Below the pieces are notes generated by a model. It saw only the letters and a list, made by a program, of their open reading frames with translations. It was not told the DNA's origin and searched no databases. DNA of 54,833 nucleotides from an uncultured Clostridia bacterium. GTDB lineage: Bacteria; Bacillota; Clostridia; UBA1381. A program made the translations under genes and the position numbers. The DNA is taken from positions 1-54,833 of the forward strand of contig CANRJY010000014.1 of the NCBI GenBank assembly GCA_947631085.1. Direction: 5' to 3'. Below are positions 8,206-17,592 of this stretch, in pieces (within the stretch, counting starts at the first letter, position 1; the number at the start of each line of letters is the position of its first letter).

Positions 8206-10615
8206 AATAATCCCCCGACGGGAAATCGGCATGGCTCACGAGCACGTCCCTCGGCTTTGAGCCGTTCGCGCCCGATATAATTCCGCGCGCTTCCATCTGG
8301 TCGATAATTCTTCCCGCGCGCGAATAGCCTACGCCCAAACGGCGCTGTACCATCGACGTGGAAATCTTACCGAGCTCCACCGCGAGCTGTATCGCATCCT
8401 GCAAAAGCGGATCGCCATCCTCCTCGGTGTCGGGCGTTACGCCGTTTTCACCCGTCGCGACGCGCTCTATATGCTCGGCTAAGTCCTCGCTGTAGTGGTT
8501 CTCGCCTGAATTTTCCTTTATGAATTCGAGTATGTTTTCAATTTCGGGATCGGACACAAACGCGCCCTGCACGCGCGTCGCGGCTCTCGCGCCCATCGGG
8601 AAATAGAGCATATCGCCCATACCGAGCAGCTTTTCCGCGCCGCCCTTGTCGATAATCGTGCGGCTGTCAACCTGGCTCGATACCGCGAACGCAATTCTCG
8701 ACGGCACGTTCGCCTTGATAAGACCGGTTATAACGTCAACGGACGGTCTTTGCGTGGCGATGATTAGGTGTATTCCGGCGGCTCTGGCAAGCTGCGTCAG
8801 GCGCACGATATAGTCCTCGACCTCCTTCGCCGCTACCATCATCAAATCGGCAAGCTCGTCTATGATTATTACGATTTGCGGCACTTTGTCGCCGCCCTCG
8901 CTTTCCATGAGCTTGTTGTACGATTCCAACTTTCTCACGCCCGTTTCTTTAAACAGCTCATAGCGGCGCATCATCTCGGCGACAGCCCAGTTAAGAGCGC
9001 CCGCCGCTTTTTTCGGATCCGTTACGACCGGAATGAGCAGGTGCGGTATGCCGTTGTAAACGCCCAGCTCAACCACCTTCGGATCGACCATTATAAGTCG
9101 CACGTCCTCGGGAGAGGCTTTGAATAAAATGCTCGTTATGATCGTGTTGATGCACACGCTCTTACCCGAGCCGGTAGCGCCCGCGATAAGAACGTGCGGC
9201 ATTTTTGCTATGTCGCCTATCACGACGTTGCCGCCGATATCCTTGCCGAGCGCGACCGTCAGCTTCGACTTTGCCTTTTTAAACTCGTCCGACGCTATCA
9301 TCTCGCGTATCGAAACGCTTGCGACCTTTTTGTTCGGTATCTCAACGCCGACAGCCGCTTTACCCGGAACGGGCGCGATAAGCACCGTTGTTACCGCTAA
9401 ATTAAGCGCTATATCATCGGCAAGTCCGACTATTTTCGATAGCTTTATTCCCGCGTCGGGCTGTATCTCGTAGCGCGTTACGGTCGGTCCCTGCGTCACC
9501 TGCAACAGCTTCGCCTTTACGCCGAAGGTTGAGAGCACCGCGATGAGCTTTTCTGCTGTTCTTCGCATTTCCTCGCGCTGGTCACCCGATACGGGCTTCG
9601 TCTTGTTTAAAAGCGAGATCGGCGGGTATTTATACTCTATATGCTGCTTTTCTATCGCGTCATTTAATTCCTTGTGGAACTCCTGCTTTTCCTGCTCCGT
9701 TATTTTGTCCGCCTTTTCCTCGGCGGGTTTTTCGGTCGTTTTTTCGGTCGGCTTGTCCTCGATAATCGGCTGCGCGGGCGGCAGATCGCCGAAAACCTCG
9801 TCTATGCCGTCGGAGAATATTTCCTCGTCCGCGACAGGCTCGTCCTCGATCACTTTCCGCGTTCCGGCTTTCTTTTTGTGTACTGCTCCAGCAGTATCAG
9901 CCGCGAACTCGTTTGCCGCGTTAAGCGCATCACAGCGCTCCTCGTCAAGCTCCGCCTGTCTTATACGTTCGCGCTTTTGTCTTTGGCGTTCCTCGCGTTC
10001 ATCCGCCAAGCCCTCATATGTTTCGTACATTTCGGCAGCGACGCGTCTCGCGTAATTTATTCCCGCGCGGATAAGCGACATTCCCATAATAAAGCTCAGC
10101 AAAACAAGCAGCGTAACGGAAAAAATAATATACGCCGCCACCTTCTGCACCATTTCCTCCATAAACGCCGCCGCGTAACCGCCGAAAAGACCACCGCCCA
10201 TATGATACATAGCGCCGTAACCATACGCGTCTCCGGCAGGTACATCACCAGACAGCGCTATAAACGCGCCTATATTTACAACAGCCAGCATTACCAGACA
10301 CAGCTTCACCCAAAACTTTTTGGTATTCCTATATTTTATCAGATAAACCGAAAGCCCCGCCATAACCGCAGGCAGGAAGTATGCCATAATTCCAAACACG
10401 CCGCAAAGAACGGATTTAACGAATCCGCTTACGATCCCGCCGCTGCCTGTGTCCACAAACATAAACACTCCGAGCAAAATCGCCGTTATCGCCGTCACCA
10501 CCGCGTATGTAACGTGTGAGCTCGTTTCCCTCTCGGGCTGCTTTTTTGCAGGAGCGGCTTTTTTCGACGCCGATCCGCTTTTACCGCCGGCTGTTTTCTT
10601 TTTAGTTGCCGCCAT
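8186..10615 (-). CDS. ftsK: DNA translocase FtsK/SpoIIIE
   Basis: An 809-aa membrane-bound DNA pump. Residues 1-30 are a Lys/Ala-rich basic head, then about four membrane segments (35-190), then a charged Glu/Lys linker. The motor domain follows: beta region with [15 protein letters not shown], Walker A GATGSGKS, Walker [13 protein letters not shown], and LIIATQRPS. The C-terminal winged-helix gamma domain ([36 protein letters not shown]) recognises KOPS/SRS-type sequences. It moves chromosome DNA through the division or sporulation septum. The start at 10615 is set by AAGGAGGG. In B. subtilis, spoIIIE is near tepA-ylzJ; here that pair is 43 kb away. Whether this is FtsK or SpoIIIE in role cannot be decided. 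Confidence 0.92.
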   Translation of the reverse strand: MAATKKKTAGGKSGSASKKAAPAKKQPERETSSHVTYAVVTAITAILLGVFMFVDTGSGGIVSGFVKSVLCGVFGIMAYFLPAVMAGLSVYLIKYRNTKKFWVKLCLVMLAVVNIGAFIALSGDVPAGDAYGYGAMYHMGGGLFGGYAAAFMEEMVQKVAAYIIFSVTLLVLLSFIMGMSLIRAGINYARRVAAEMYETYEGLADEREERQRQKRERIRQAELDEERCDALNAANEFAADTAGAVHKKKAGTRKVIEDEPVADEEIFSDGIDEVFGDLPPAQPIIEDKPTEKTTEKPAEEKADKITEQEKQEFHKELNDAIEKQHIEYKYPPISLLNKTKPVSGDQREEMRRTAEKLIAVLSTFGVKAKLLQVTQGPTVTRYEIQPDAGIKLSKIVGLADDIALNLAVTTVLIAPVPGKAAVGVEIPNKKVASVSIREMIASDEFKKAKSKLTVALGKDIGGNVVIGDIAKMPHVLIAGATGSGKSVCINTIITSILFKASPEDVRLIMVDPKVVELGVYNGIPHLLIPVVTDPKKAAGALNWAVAEMMRRYELFKETGVRKLESYNKLMESEGGDKVPQIVIIIDELADLMMVAAKEVEDYIVRLTQLARAAGIHLIIATQRPSVDVITGLIKANVPSRIAFAVSSQVDSRTIIDKGGAEKLLGMGDMLYFPMGARAATRVQGAFVSDPEIENILEFIKENSGENHYSEDLAEHIERVATGENGVTPDTEEDGDPLLQDAIQLAVELGKISTSMVQRRLGVGYSRAGRIIDQMEARGIISGANGSKPRDVLVSHADFPSGDYYDDSEE

Positions 10616-10665
10616 TGGACAACCCTCCTTATATAAATAAACTCGATTGTTTGTCATACAGATTG

Positions 10666-10861
10666 ATTATCTCATAACTGCAAGGCGGCACCGTCGCCGC
10701 AGCGTTATGTTACAATGTTCTCTCAGGCGTCAAAATCTTTGATTTTGATAACGCCGTGAGGTTATTATCTCATAAATGCAAGGCGGCACCGTCGCCGCAG
10801 CGTTATGTTACAATGTTCTCTCAGGCGTCAAAATCTTTGATTTTGGTAACGCCGTGAGGTT
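10666..10861. repeat. Two tandem 98-bp repeats, each made of two hairpins
   Basis: Copies at 10666-10763 and 10764-10861 differ at only two positions (C/A at unit position 13, A/G near unit position 83). A partial third copy starts ATTAT after 10861. Each unit contains two inverted repeats: a GC-rich one running from ATAACTGCAAGGCG to CGCCGCAGCGTTAT, and one running from CTCAGGCGTCAAAATC to GATTTTGATAACGCCGTGAG. No reading frame is plausible. The repeat fills the 388-bp gene-free stretch between pyrD and ftsK, together with the pyr terminator. It resembles a small palindromic interspersed repeat that duplicated in place. Confidence 0.9.
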
Positions 10862-10942
10862 ATTATACCATATTTTCTCCGAAAACACTATATTTGTTAC
10901 AGTTTTGATATAATATTGTAAACAAAAAAACCGAGTATACGC

Positions 10943-10978
10943 AAAAATCGACGCGGAATGAGCCGCATCGATTTTTTT
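10943..10978 (-). terminator. Intrinsic terminator of the pyr operon
   Basis: Arms AAAAATCGACGCGG (943-956) and GCCGCATCGATTTTT (962-976) form a stem with one mismatch and a 5-nt loop. On the minus strand it is followed by TTTTT and lies 26 bp past the pyrD stop. It also has a T-tract on the plus strand. Confidence 0.9.
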
Positions 10979-11003
10979 ATTCATTTCAAAGCCTTTCAAA
11001 ATT

Positions 11004-11915
11004 TCAGTTTAACCTTACCGCGCCTATTATATCGTTTATATCCTCAATTCCGTGCCGCTCCATATACGCGGCAATGTCCCTCTTTACATCAAGAATTAAA
11101 TCGGGCTTCACGAACAGTCCCGTACCGAGCGCGACAAGCGACGCGCCCGCGAGCATGAACTCTATCACATCATCGCCCGACATAACTCCGCCCATGCCGA
11201 TTATAGGTATTTTTACCACCTGATGCACCTGATATACCATTCTCACCGCCACAGGCTTTACCGCCGGTCCCGACAGTCCGCCCATGTTGTTCGCGAGGAT
11301 CGGACGGCGCGAATGTATGTCTATTTTCATACCCAAAAGCGTGTTTATAAGCGATAAGCCGTCCGCTCCGCCGTCCTCCGCCGCTTTGGCTATGTCCGTT
11401 ATCGACGTGACATTCGGCGACAGCTTTACCACAAGCGGCTTTTTACAATGCTTTTTTACCGCCGCGGTCAGCTCGTTCACTGTTTTTGCGTCCGTGCCGA
11501 ACGCAAGCCCGCCGTGCTTTACGTTTGGGCAGGATATGTTCATCTCTATTATTGCCGCGTCGGTGTCCGAAAGAATTTCAGCCATTTCGCAGTATTCCTC
11601 AACGGTATTTCCCGACATATTCGCGATAACGTGCGCTCCGCAGTTCTTCAAAGACGGCATGGTGTGCGCCGCGAAATACTCCACGCCAGGATTTTGCAGT
11701 CCTACGCTGTTAAGTATACCGCTCGGAGTTTCCGCTATTCTCGGCGCTTTGTTGCCCTCTCTCGGATAGCGTGTAAGCCCCTTCGCCCCGAAGCCGCCGT
11801 ACTCCGACAAATCAACGTACTCACCGTATTCCTCCCCGAATCCGAATGTGCCGGACGCGGTGACGATCGGGTTTTTAAATTCTATTCCGCAGAAATTTAT
11901 TTTCGTGTTAATCAT
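11004..11915 (-). CDS. pyrD: Dihydroorotate dehydrogenase, class 1B catalytic subunit
   Basis: A 303-aa FMN TIM-barrel that oxidises dihydroorotate to orotate. Motifs include KNPIVTASGTFGFGEEY, the active-site loop MNISCPNVKHGG with catalytic Cys (typical of class 1), and the phosphate-binding IPIIGMGGVMSGDD and ALGTG stretches. The class 1B enzyme works as a heterotetramer with PyrK, which passes electrons to NAD; pyrK is the gene just upstream and overlaps it by 8 bp (ATGATTAA). It is the last gene of pyrBCFKD. Confidence 0.96.
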   Translation of the reverse strand: MINTKINFCGIEFKNPIVTASGTFGFGEEYGEYVDLSEYGGFGAKGLTRYPREGNKAPRIAETPSGILNSVGLQNPGVEYFAAHTMPSLKNCGAHVIANMSGNTVEEYCEMAEILSDTDAAIIEMNISCPNVKHGGLAFGTDAKTVNELTAAVKKHCKKPLVVKLSPNVTSITDIAKAAEDGGADGLSLINTLLGMKIDIHSRRPILANNMGGLSGPAVKPVAVRMVYQVHQVVKIPIIGMGGVMSGDDVIEFMLAGASLVALGTGLFVKPDLILDVKRDIAAYMERHGIEDINDIIGAVRLN

Positions 11916-12672
11916 TGAGCGTCACCTCCCTGCTGTCAAATACAGGCCCGTTTTTGCATACGCGAAGCTGTTTGTCCATACCGTCCTTTGTCGATTCGCA
12001 GGTGCAAACCAAGCACGCGCCGATACCGCACCCCATACGCTGTTCGAGCGAGAGCTGACACTCTATCCCGCGCCTTTCCGCGATAGCCTTGACCGCCTTT
12101 AACATAGGCTTCGGCCCACACGCGAAAATTACATCACACGGATTTTTATCGAGATACTCGTCCATCGCCGACGCTATGTAGCCTTTATAGCCATAGCTTC
12201 CGTCGTCCGTACCTACCGTAACGGACTTTGCAACCGACGCGAACTCATCCTCCATAACAACTCTGTCCTTGCCTCTAAAGCCCAAAAAAACGTCCGATTT
12301 GACCTGTTTTGCAAGCAAAAACAGCGGAAAAACGCCTATTCCTCCGCCTATTATAACGGCGTTTTTATGCTCGGGTTTCACCTCAAACCCGTGTCCGAGC
12401 GGTCCCATAACGTCGATAAAATCCCCGATATTACGCTCCGCGAGCGCTTTCGTCCCCTCGCCCTTAACCTCGAAAATAAACCGCACGCAGTTATCACGCG
12501 CGTCGCATATACTTATCGGACGCCGCAAAAACGTACCGCCCCCGCACGCGATATGCAAAAACTGCCCGCACCGCGCCTCAGCCGCGATTTCCGGCGACTC
12601 GACTGTGAAATCGAAAATCCCGGGTATCGGTTCTGATTTTGATATTAGTTTACATAATTTTGTCTGTTTCAT
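11908..12672 (-). CDS. pyrK: Dihydroorotate dehydrogenase electron-transfer subunit
   Basis: A 254-aa ferredoxin-reductase-like protein. The FAD domain (about 1-95) has FLRRPISICD and GEGTKALAE; the NAD domain (95-210) has VIIGGGIGVFPLFLLAK and VIFACGPKPMLKAV. A C-terminal [2Fe-2S] cluster is bound by the four Cys in MGCGIGACLVCTC and VCKNGPVF. It transfers electrons from PyrD to NAD. The start is ATG at 12672, overlapping the pyrF TGA as ATGA. A longer in-frame form beginning at 12768 would run 96 bp back into pyrF and adds residues not seen in the family. Confidence 0.95.
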   Translation of the reverse strand: MKQTKLCKLISKSEPIPGIFDFTVESPEIAAEARCGQFLHIACGGGTFLRRPISICDARDNCVRFIFEVKGEGTKALAERNIGDFIDVMGPLGHGFEVKPEHKNAVIIGGGIGVFPLFLLAKQVKSDVFLGFRGKDRVVMEDEFASVAKSVTVGTDDGSYGYKGYIASAMDEYLDKNPCDVIFACGPKPMLKAVKAIAERRGIECQLSLEQRMGCGIGACLVCTCESTKDGMDKQLRVCKNGPVFDSREVTLND

Positions 12673-13583
12673 ATCACGCTCACTAAATCCTCTCTCATGC
12701 GTATCGCTTCCGCTCTCGCGGCTTCGGCGAATTGTTCTTCCTTCCAATCGCCCTTCTTGTACGCGCAAATAATTCCGCGCGACGAGTTTACTATCGCGCC
12801 GAGTCCGTCATCGTTGAAGCACGGCTTTACGCCCATAGCTCCGCCGCCCTGCGCGCCGTAGCCGGGTACGAGGAAATAGGATTTCGGCATAATACCGCGC
12901 AGAACCGCCGCCTGTTCGGGGTATGTCGCGCCGACTACCGCGCCGACCGCGCCGTAACCGCTTGTTCCTATCGTGTCCGCGTTCCATTTGTCTATCATTT
13001 CAGCCATTTTTTCGTAAATGCGCTTGCCTCCCGACATTAAATCCTGAAGCTCGCCTGACGACGGGTTTGACGTTTTCGCGAGCGCGAAAATCGCTTTGTC
13101 GTATTTTTTGCAGTCGTCGATAAACGGCTTCACTCCGTCCGTGCCGAGATACGCGTTTACCGTCACGCAGTCCACGCCGCACGGCTCGCATTCCTCGCCG
13201 TCTATATCTACCTTTCCGAGATACGCCTTTGAGTACGCCTCAGCCGTCGAGCCTATATCGTTGCGCTTGACGTCAAGAATTACATAAAGTCCCTTCTCCT
13301 TCGCGTACGCGATCGTGCGGTGGAGAACCTCCTCGCCGGGAAGTCCGTACATCTCGTAAAACGCCGACTGCGGCTTTACCGCAGGCACCACGTCGCAGAG
13401 CGCGTCGATAAGCCCCTTGTTGTATTCCCATATAGCCTCCGCCGCGCCGCGCAAAGATTTGCCGTATTCCTTATACGCCTTTTCGCGAATGAACATCGGC
13501 ACATACTCAACCTTTGGGTCAAGCCCCGCGACCGACGGGTTTCCCTTTTCCTTTATTTTCTTTACCAATAAATCAACAGACAT
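12669..13583 (-). CDS. pyrF: Orotidine 5'-phosphate decarboxylase (long form)
   Basis: A 304-aa OMP decarboxylase of the long type found in many Clostridia and mycobacteria. It decarboxylates OMP to UMP. The catalytic signature is DVKRNDIGSTAEAYSKAYLG; GLDPKVEYVP near the N-terminus, FALAKTSNPSSGELQD, and FLVPGYGAQGG (phosphate gripper region) are also present. AAGGAG precedes the ATG. It lies 14 bp after pyrC and overlaps pyrK by 4 bp. The order pyrC-pyrF-pyrK-pyrD indicates one transcript. Confidence 0.95.
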   Translation of the reverse strand: MSVDLLVKKIKEKGNPSVAGLDPKVEYVPMFIREKAYKEYGKSLRGAAEAIWEYNKGLIDALCDVVPAVKPQSAFYEMYGLPGEEVLHRTIAYAKEKGLYVILDVKRNDIGSTAEAYSKAYLGKVDIDGEECEPCGVDCVTVNAYLGTDGVKPFIDDCKKYDKAIFALAKTSNPSSGELQDLMSGGKRIYEKMAEMIDKWNADTIGTSGYGAVGAVVGATYPEQAAVLRGIMPKSYFLVPGYGAQGGGAMGVKPCFNDDGLGAIVNSSRGIICAYKKGDWKEEQFAEAARAEAIRMREDLVSVI

Positions 13584-13597
13584 AATTTTTCTCCTTT

Positions 13598-14890
13598 TTA
13601 TAACAAAACGCCCTGATTAACCGCTATTTCGCCGTTTACTATAACATATTCCGGCTTGCCGCAGAGCACGAAACCGTCGTACGGCGAGTTTTTACTTTTT
13701 GAATGTAATTGATTTATGTCAACCGTCCATTCCTTTTCGGGATCGAAAATCGTGATATCCGCGATTTTGCCGACCGCCAAGTTGCCCTTGCTTATGCCTA
13801 AAATCCGCGACGGATTTACCGACATTTTTTCGATAAGCTGATTTATCGTAAGCACTCCCGTCTTTACGAGATAAGTAAGTCCGAGCCCGAGCGACGTTTC
13901 AAAGCCGACTATGCCGTTTTTCGCGAGCGCGAACTCGCAGTTTTTCTCGTCGATATGGTGCGGCGCGTGGTCGGTTACGATGCAGTCGATCGTGCCGTCC
14001 GCGAGCCCTTTCTTTATCGCTTCAACGTCGTCGTCGGTTCGAAGCGGCGGGTTCATTTTCGCGTTCGTGTTGTAGCCGTCAACAGCCGCCTCGGTCAAGG
14101 TGAAATAATGCGGACACGTCTCGCAGGTCACTCTCACGCCGCGTTTTTTCGCCTGTCTCACAAGCTCTACGCTTCCGCGCGTGCTGACGTGCGCGATATG
14201 GATCGCGGTACCCGTCGCCTCGGCTATGATTATATCACGCGAAACCATTACCTCCTCAGCCGCGCGCGTAATTCCGGGAAGCCCGAGATATGTGGACATA
14301 TAGCCCTCGTTCATAGCCCCGCCGTTCGCGAGCGGCATATCCTCACAGTGTGAGATCACCGTCATGTCAAACATATCCGCGTACTCCATCGCGCGACGCA
14401 TGAGAGCGGAGTTTTCAACAGGCTTGCCGTCATCGGAAACTGCCGCCGCTCCTGCGAACTTCATCTCGCCTATGGGAGCGAGCTCCTTCCCCTTCAAGCC
14501 CTTCGAAATCGCGCCTATCGGGTACACGTTTACATAGCCTACCTCTTTCGCCTTTTGCTTTATATACGTCACAACAGCCTCGCTGTCAACAACGGGATCC
14601 GTGTTCGGCATACACGCGACAGACGTGATACCACCCATAACGGCGCTTTTCGTGCCTGTTTCTATGTCCTCCTTGTATTCCTGCCCGGGATCGCGCAGGT
14701 GGCAGTGCATATCGACAAGCCCCGGGCATACGATTTTGCCTGACGCGTCTATAACCTCCATTTCAACTCCCTCAAGCTCGGGATCATCGCCGATTTCGGA
14801 AATCAGATTGCCGTCCACAAAAATATCGGTCACTTCGTCTATGTTGTTCGCGGGATCAATAACTCGCCCGCCTTTAATCAGTATTCTCAT
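13598..14890 (-). CDS. pyrC: Dihydroorotase (class I)
   Basis: A 430-aa amidohydrolase that cyclises carbamoyl-aspartate to dihydroorotate. The metal motif is DMHCHLRDPGQEYKEDIETG near residue 60. Further metal-ligand regions are VISHCED, IHIAHVSTRGSVELV and CIVTDHAPHH, the last carrying the conserved catalytic Asp of class I enzymes. It overlaps the pyrB stop by 4 bp (ATGA), with GGAGG just upstream, so the two are translationally coupled. Confidence 0.95.
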   Translation of the reverse strand: MRILIKGGRVIDPANNIDEVTDIFVDGNLISEIGDDPELEGVEMEVIDASGKIVCPGLVDMHCHLRDPGQEYKEDIETGTKSAVMGGITSVACMPNTDPVVDSEAVVTYIKQKAKEVGYVNVYPIGAISKGLKGKELAPIGEMKFAGAAAVSDDGKPVENSALMRRAMEYADMFDMTVISHCEDMPLANGGAMNEGYMSTYLGLPGITRAAEEVMVSRDIIIAEATGTAIHIAHVSTRGSVELVRQAKKRGVRVTCETCPHYFTLTEAAVDGYNTNAKMNPPLRTDDDVEAIKKGLADGTIDCIVTDHAPHHIDEKNCEFALAKNGIVGFETSLGLGLTYLVKTGVLTINQLIEKMSVNPSRILGISKGNLAVGKIADITIFDPEKEWTVDINQLHSKSKNSPYDGFVLCGKPEYVIVNGEIAVNQGVLL

Positions 14891-15819
14891 TTGTCAAATC
14901 CTCCGTTATTCACTAACATATCCATTACCGCCATACGCACCGCAACGCCGCTCGTCACCTGTTCGTTTATCACACTCCTGTCACCGTCTATTACCGACGT
15001 TGACAGCTCCACTCCCCGATTTACGGGACCGGGGTGCATTACTATCACGTCCGGCTTCGCGGATTTCAGCTTTAAATCGTCAATTCCGAAAAAGCGGAAA
15101 TACTCGCGCATACTCGGGAACAAGCCGCTTTCCTGGCGTTCGAGCTGTATTCTTAAGCCCATTACCACGTCCGCGTCAACAATCGCCTCGTGGACGCTCC
15201 TGAACGCCTTTACGCCGAGCCTTTCCATAAACGGCGGCATCAGCGTTGACGGGCCTCCTACGGTCACCTCCGCGCCGAGCTTCGTAAGGCCGTAAATATT
15301 ACTTCTCACCACTCTGCTGTGCTCGATATCGCCCACAATAGCTACCTTCAAGCCCTCGATATGCCCCTTCTTTTCCTGAATTGTGAGCATATCGAGAAGC
15401 GCCTGAGTGGGGTGCTCGTTCATACCGTCGCCCGCGTTTATTACCGACGCGTTCACGTTCTTCGCGATAAGCGCGGGAGCGCCGCTCATGCTGTGGCGTA
15501 CCGCGATAATGTCCGTCTGCATCATATCAAGCGTTCTCGCGGTATCGAGCAGAGTTTCGCCCTTCTGTACCGACGAGCCGCTCGCCGTAATGTTCGCCGA
15601 GTTCGCGCTCATATATTTCGCCGCAAGCTCGAACGACATTCTCGTTCTCGTGCTGTTCTCATAGAACAGATTTATTTCCGTTTTTCCCTGCAAATTCGGC
15701 ATTTTTTTAGTGCCGCTTTTGATAAGCCTTTTCATTTCCGCCGCGTGAGCCAAAATATTTTCGATCTGCTCCGCGCTAAGCTGCTTCAAGCCCAATAAAT
15801 CCTGTTTCTTTTTCTCCAT
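14887..15819 (-). CDS. pyrB: Aspartate carbamoyltransferase catalytic chain
   Basis: A 310-aa transcarbamoylase, the first gene of the operon. The carbamoyl-phosphate motif FYENSTRTRMSFELAAKYM and the HPTQALLDMLTI loop are clear, as are GDIEHSRVVRSN and MHPGPVNRGVE. It condenses carbamoyl phosphate with aspartate. No pyrI regulatory-chain gene is adjacent, so it is likely an unregulated trimer as in other Firmicutes. GGAGG precedes the ATG. A consensus-like promoter lies 46 bp upstream, and no obvious PyrR attenuator was recognised in the short leader. Confidence 0.96.
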   Translation of the reverse strand: MEKKKQDLLGLKQLSAEQIENILAHAAEMKRLIKSGTKKMPNLQGKTEINLFYENSTRTRMSFELAAKYMSANSANITASGSSVQKGETLLDTARTLDMMQTDIIAVRHSMSGAPALIAKNVNASVINAGDGMNEHPTQALLDMLTIQEKKGHIEGLKVAIVGDIEHSRVVRSNIYGLTKLGAEVTVGGPSTLMPPFMERLGVKAFRSVHEAIVDADVVMGLRIQLERQESGLFPSMREYFRFFGIDDLKLKSAKPDVIVMHPGPVNRGVELSTSVIDGDRSVINEQVTSGVAVRMAVMDMLVNNGGFDK

Positions 15820-15864
15820 CGCGTCCTCCTGAGTATAGCCGATTCCAAAATTCTCTAATTATAT

Positions 15865-15893
15865 ATTATATAACAAAATTTGCTTCTTGTCCA
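15865..15893 (-). promoter_or_regulatory. Promoter of the pyrBCFKD operon
   Basis: Minus-strand TGGACA (888-893), 17-bp spacer and TATAAT (865-870) give a strong sigma-A-type promoter. The predicted leader to the pyrB ATG is only about 40 nt, too short for a classical PyrR anti-terminator plus terminator. If pyrimidine control exists here, it may act by start-site switching or not at this point. Confidence 0.85.
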
Positions 15894-15925
15894 TACAATT
15901 TATAGATTTTAATCATCTCGAAAAT

Positions 15926-17029
15926 CTAAACGAAGCAGCACAGAATCGAATTTGAGACATCTATGCCGCGCCGCGTTAGAGCGTAACGGTCATTCTTTTT
16001 CTCCATCAAGCCGTTTGCCGTGAAACGCTTAAGCTCCGCTCCAAACACATCTTCCAAATCTTTTGCGAAACGCCGTTTAAATTCAGCTCCGCTTATTCCT
16101 TCATTCATCCTCAGCCCCATAATCATAAATTCCGAAATCATATCCTTTTCGCCGAGTATTGTCACATCATCGCTTCTTTTGTTTCCTTCCGTATACTCAC
16201 GCAGCGATGATGTGTTATAAAACCGCTTGCCGTCTATATAGGAGTGAGCCGCCGCTCCCAACCCGATATATTTGCGGCATTTCCAGTATTTTTCATTGTG
16301 CCGGCACTCAAATCCGTTTTTTGCGAAGTTTGATATCTCGTACTGCGTAAATCCGTGCTGCGCAAGAAAATCTATCGTGTCGGAGTACATTTCCCTGTCC
16401 GTATCCTCATCCGGAAGCGTCAGCATTCCCTGCGAATATTCGCGCTCCAACGGAGTTCCGTCCTCTATTATAAGGCTGTACGCGCTTATATGCGTGATTG
16501 GCAGAAATACGGCGGTTTTGAGCGTCCTCCTTAGGCTCTCGGCTGTTTGATTTGGCAAAGCCGTCATTATATCCGCGTTTATGTTTTGAAATCCCGCCTC
16601 AGCCAAACGGTTTACGGTATCATAAGCTTCCGAGGCGCTGTGGATCCTCCCTATCGCCGCAAGCTCTCCGTCGTCGAACGACTGCACTCCGACGCTGATG
16701 CGGTTCACCCCGTTTTCGAGCAGCGCGCATATCTTGTCCGCAGTAAGCGTTCCCGGGTTTGCTTCTGTTGTAAATTCGCAGCTGCCCGTCAGCCTGAATT
16801 TATTTCTTATGCCTTTTATAAGCCGTTCAAGCTGTCCCGCGTCAAGAACGGTAGGCGTTCCTCCGCCTATAAATACGGTATCCGCCGTTGCTCCCGCGTA
16901 TTCGTCCGCCTCGTCTAAAAGCGCGTCAATATACTTATCGAACATGTCATCAGCATTCGGAAATGACACAAAATCACAGTATTTGCACTTTTTCACGCAA
17001 AACGGAATATGCACATATATCCCGTACAT
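15926..17029 (-). CDS. hemW: HemW-family radical SAM protein (heme chaperone, coproporphyrinogen dehydrogenase-like)
   Basis: A 367-aa radical SAM protein. The [4Fe-4S] motif C11-x3-C15-x2-C18 follows YGIYVHIPF. FIGGGTPTVL, EANPGTLT, RISVGVQSFDD and GLGAAAHSY are conserved HemW/HemN-type blocks, and the C-terminal winged-helix region (about 300-367) is present. HemW is thought to deliver heme rather than oxidise coproporphyrinogen; its substrate in heme-poor anaerobes is unclear. The start at 17029 is set by GGGAG 8 nt upstream. It is preceded by the terminator of the upstream gene, so it may be read from its own promoter or by read-through. Confidence 0.88.
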   Translation of the reverse strand: MYGIYVHIPFCVKKCKYCDFVSFPNADDMFDKYIDALLDEADEYAGATADTVFIGGGTPTVLDAGQLERLIKGIRNKFRLTGSCEFTTEANPGTLTADKICALLENGVNRISVGVQSFDDGELAAIGRIHSASEAYDTVNRLAEAGFQNINADIMTALPNQTAESLRRTLKTAVFLPITHISAYSLIIEDGTPLEREYSQGMLTLPDEDTDREMYSDTIDFLAQHGFTQYEISNFAKNGFECRHNEKYWKCRKYIGLGAAAHSYIDGKRFYNTSSLREYTEGNKRSDDVTILGEKDMISEFMIMGLRMNEGISGAEFKRRFAKDLEDVFGAELKRFTANGLMEKKNDRYALTRRGIDVSNSILCCFV

Positions 17030-17049
17030 TACTCTCACTCCCAATACAC

Positions 17050-17078
17050 AAAAACAAGGCTGCATAAAGCAGCCTTGT
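17050..17078 (-). terminator. Intrinsic terminator between the zinc-ribbon gene and hemW
   Basis: Arms CAAGGCTGC and GCAGCCTTG with a 5-nt loop (17055-17077) are followed on the minus strand by GTTTTTGTG. It lies 4 bp past the stop of the gene at 17082 and inside the short gap before hemW. Confidence 0.88.
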
Positions 17079-17081
17079 CAT

Positions 17082-17564
17082 TTAGTCTTTTTCGTGATGG
17101 TCATGACCGCAGTCACAGTCATCATCAAATTCAATTTCAAGCTCGATTGCCTCGTGGCAGTTCGGGCATATAATTTCGTTGCCGTCGTCGAGCATATCAA
17201 AATCAATCATAACATCCTCGCCGCACGCCGGACACTGAATTTCAAAATAATCGTCGCCGTCCTCATCGTAATTATCATAATTATCCATGAAAACGTCGTC
17301 GTCCTCATCATCGCCGCCGTTATCGTCGGCAAAATCCATATTGCTGTAAAAATCATCGGCGATAGCCGAAAGCTCATCTTCAACATCAGCCAGACTCTCG
17401 TCAAGAGCGTCCTGTTTAAATTCCAGTTCATCCACCGTCTGAGCGATCTCGTCAATGACCTCCAGCATTTTTTTCAGGAGCTTGCCCTCTTCGCTTTTAG
17501 CGTTGATTTCAAGTCCGTCAGCGTAGCCTTTAAGATATGATACCTTCTTTGATAGGTTGTCCAT
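17082..17564 (-). CDS. CD1247-type acidic zinc-ribbon protein, unknown function
   Basis: A 160-aa cytoplasmic protein. The N-terminus (1-70) is helical with heptad-like spacing (KKVSYLKGYADGLEI..., VDELEFKQDALDESLADVEDEL), a likely coiled coil. A very acidic Asp-rich linker follows (about 75-105). The C-terminal part holds a zinc ribbon with CPACG and CPNCH, and ends in a Cys/His-rich tail (DCDCGHDHHEKD) that could bind a second metal. Clostridial relatives lie beside efp, as here (28-bp gap), but no role is known. GGAGTG precedes the ATG. Confidence 0.8.
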   Translation of the reverse strand: MDNLSKKVSYLKGYADGLEINAKSEEGKLLKKMLEVIDEIAQTVDELEFKQDALDESLADVEDELSAIADDFYSNMDFADDNGGDDEDDDVFMDNYDNYDEDGDDYFEIQCPACGEDVMIDFDMLDDGNEIICPNCHEAIELEIEFDDDCDCGHDHHEKD

Positions 17565-17592
17565 GAGTATTCACTCCTTTCAGAAAACCTTA

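Noticed and set aside
10666..10861. Possible CRISPR array
   Set aside because: Only two full 98-bp units with no spacer pattern, and no cas genes nearby.
10808..10999. 63-aa minus-strand reading frame over the tandem repeat end and pyr terminator
   Set aside because: No ribosome binding site; it runs through the terminator and repeat, and the protein has no recognisable pattern.
12673..12768. Longer PyrK start
   Set aside because: It would overlap pyrF by 100 bp and adds basic residues foreign to the family; ATGA coupling at 12672 fits.
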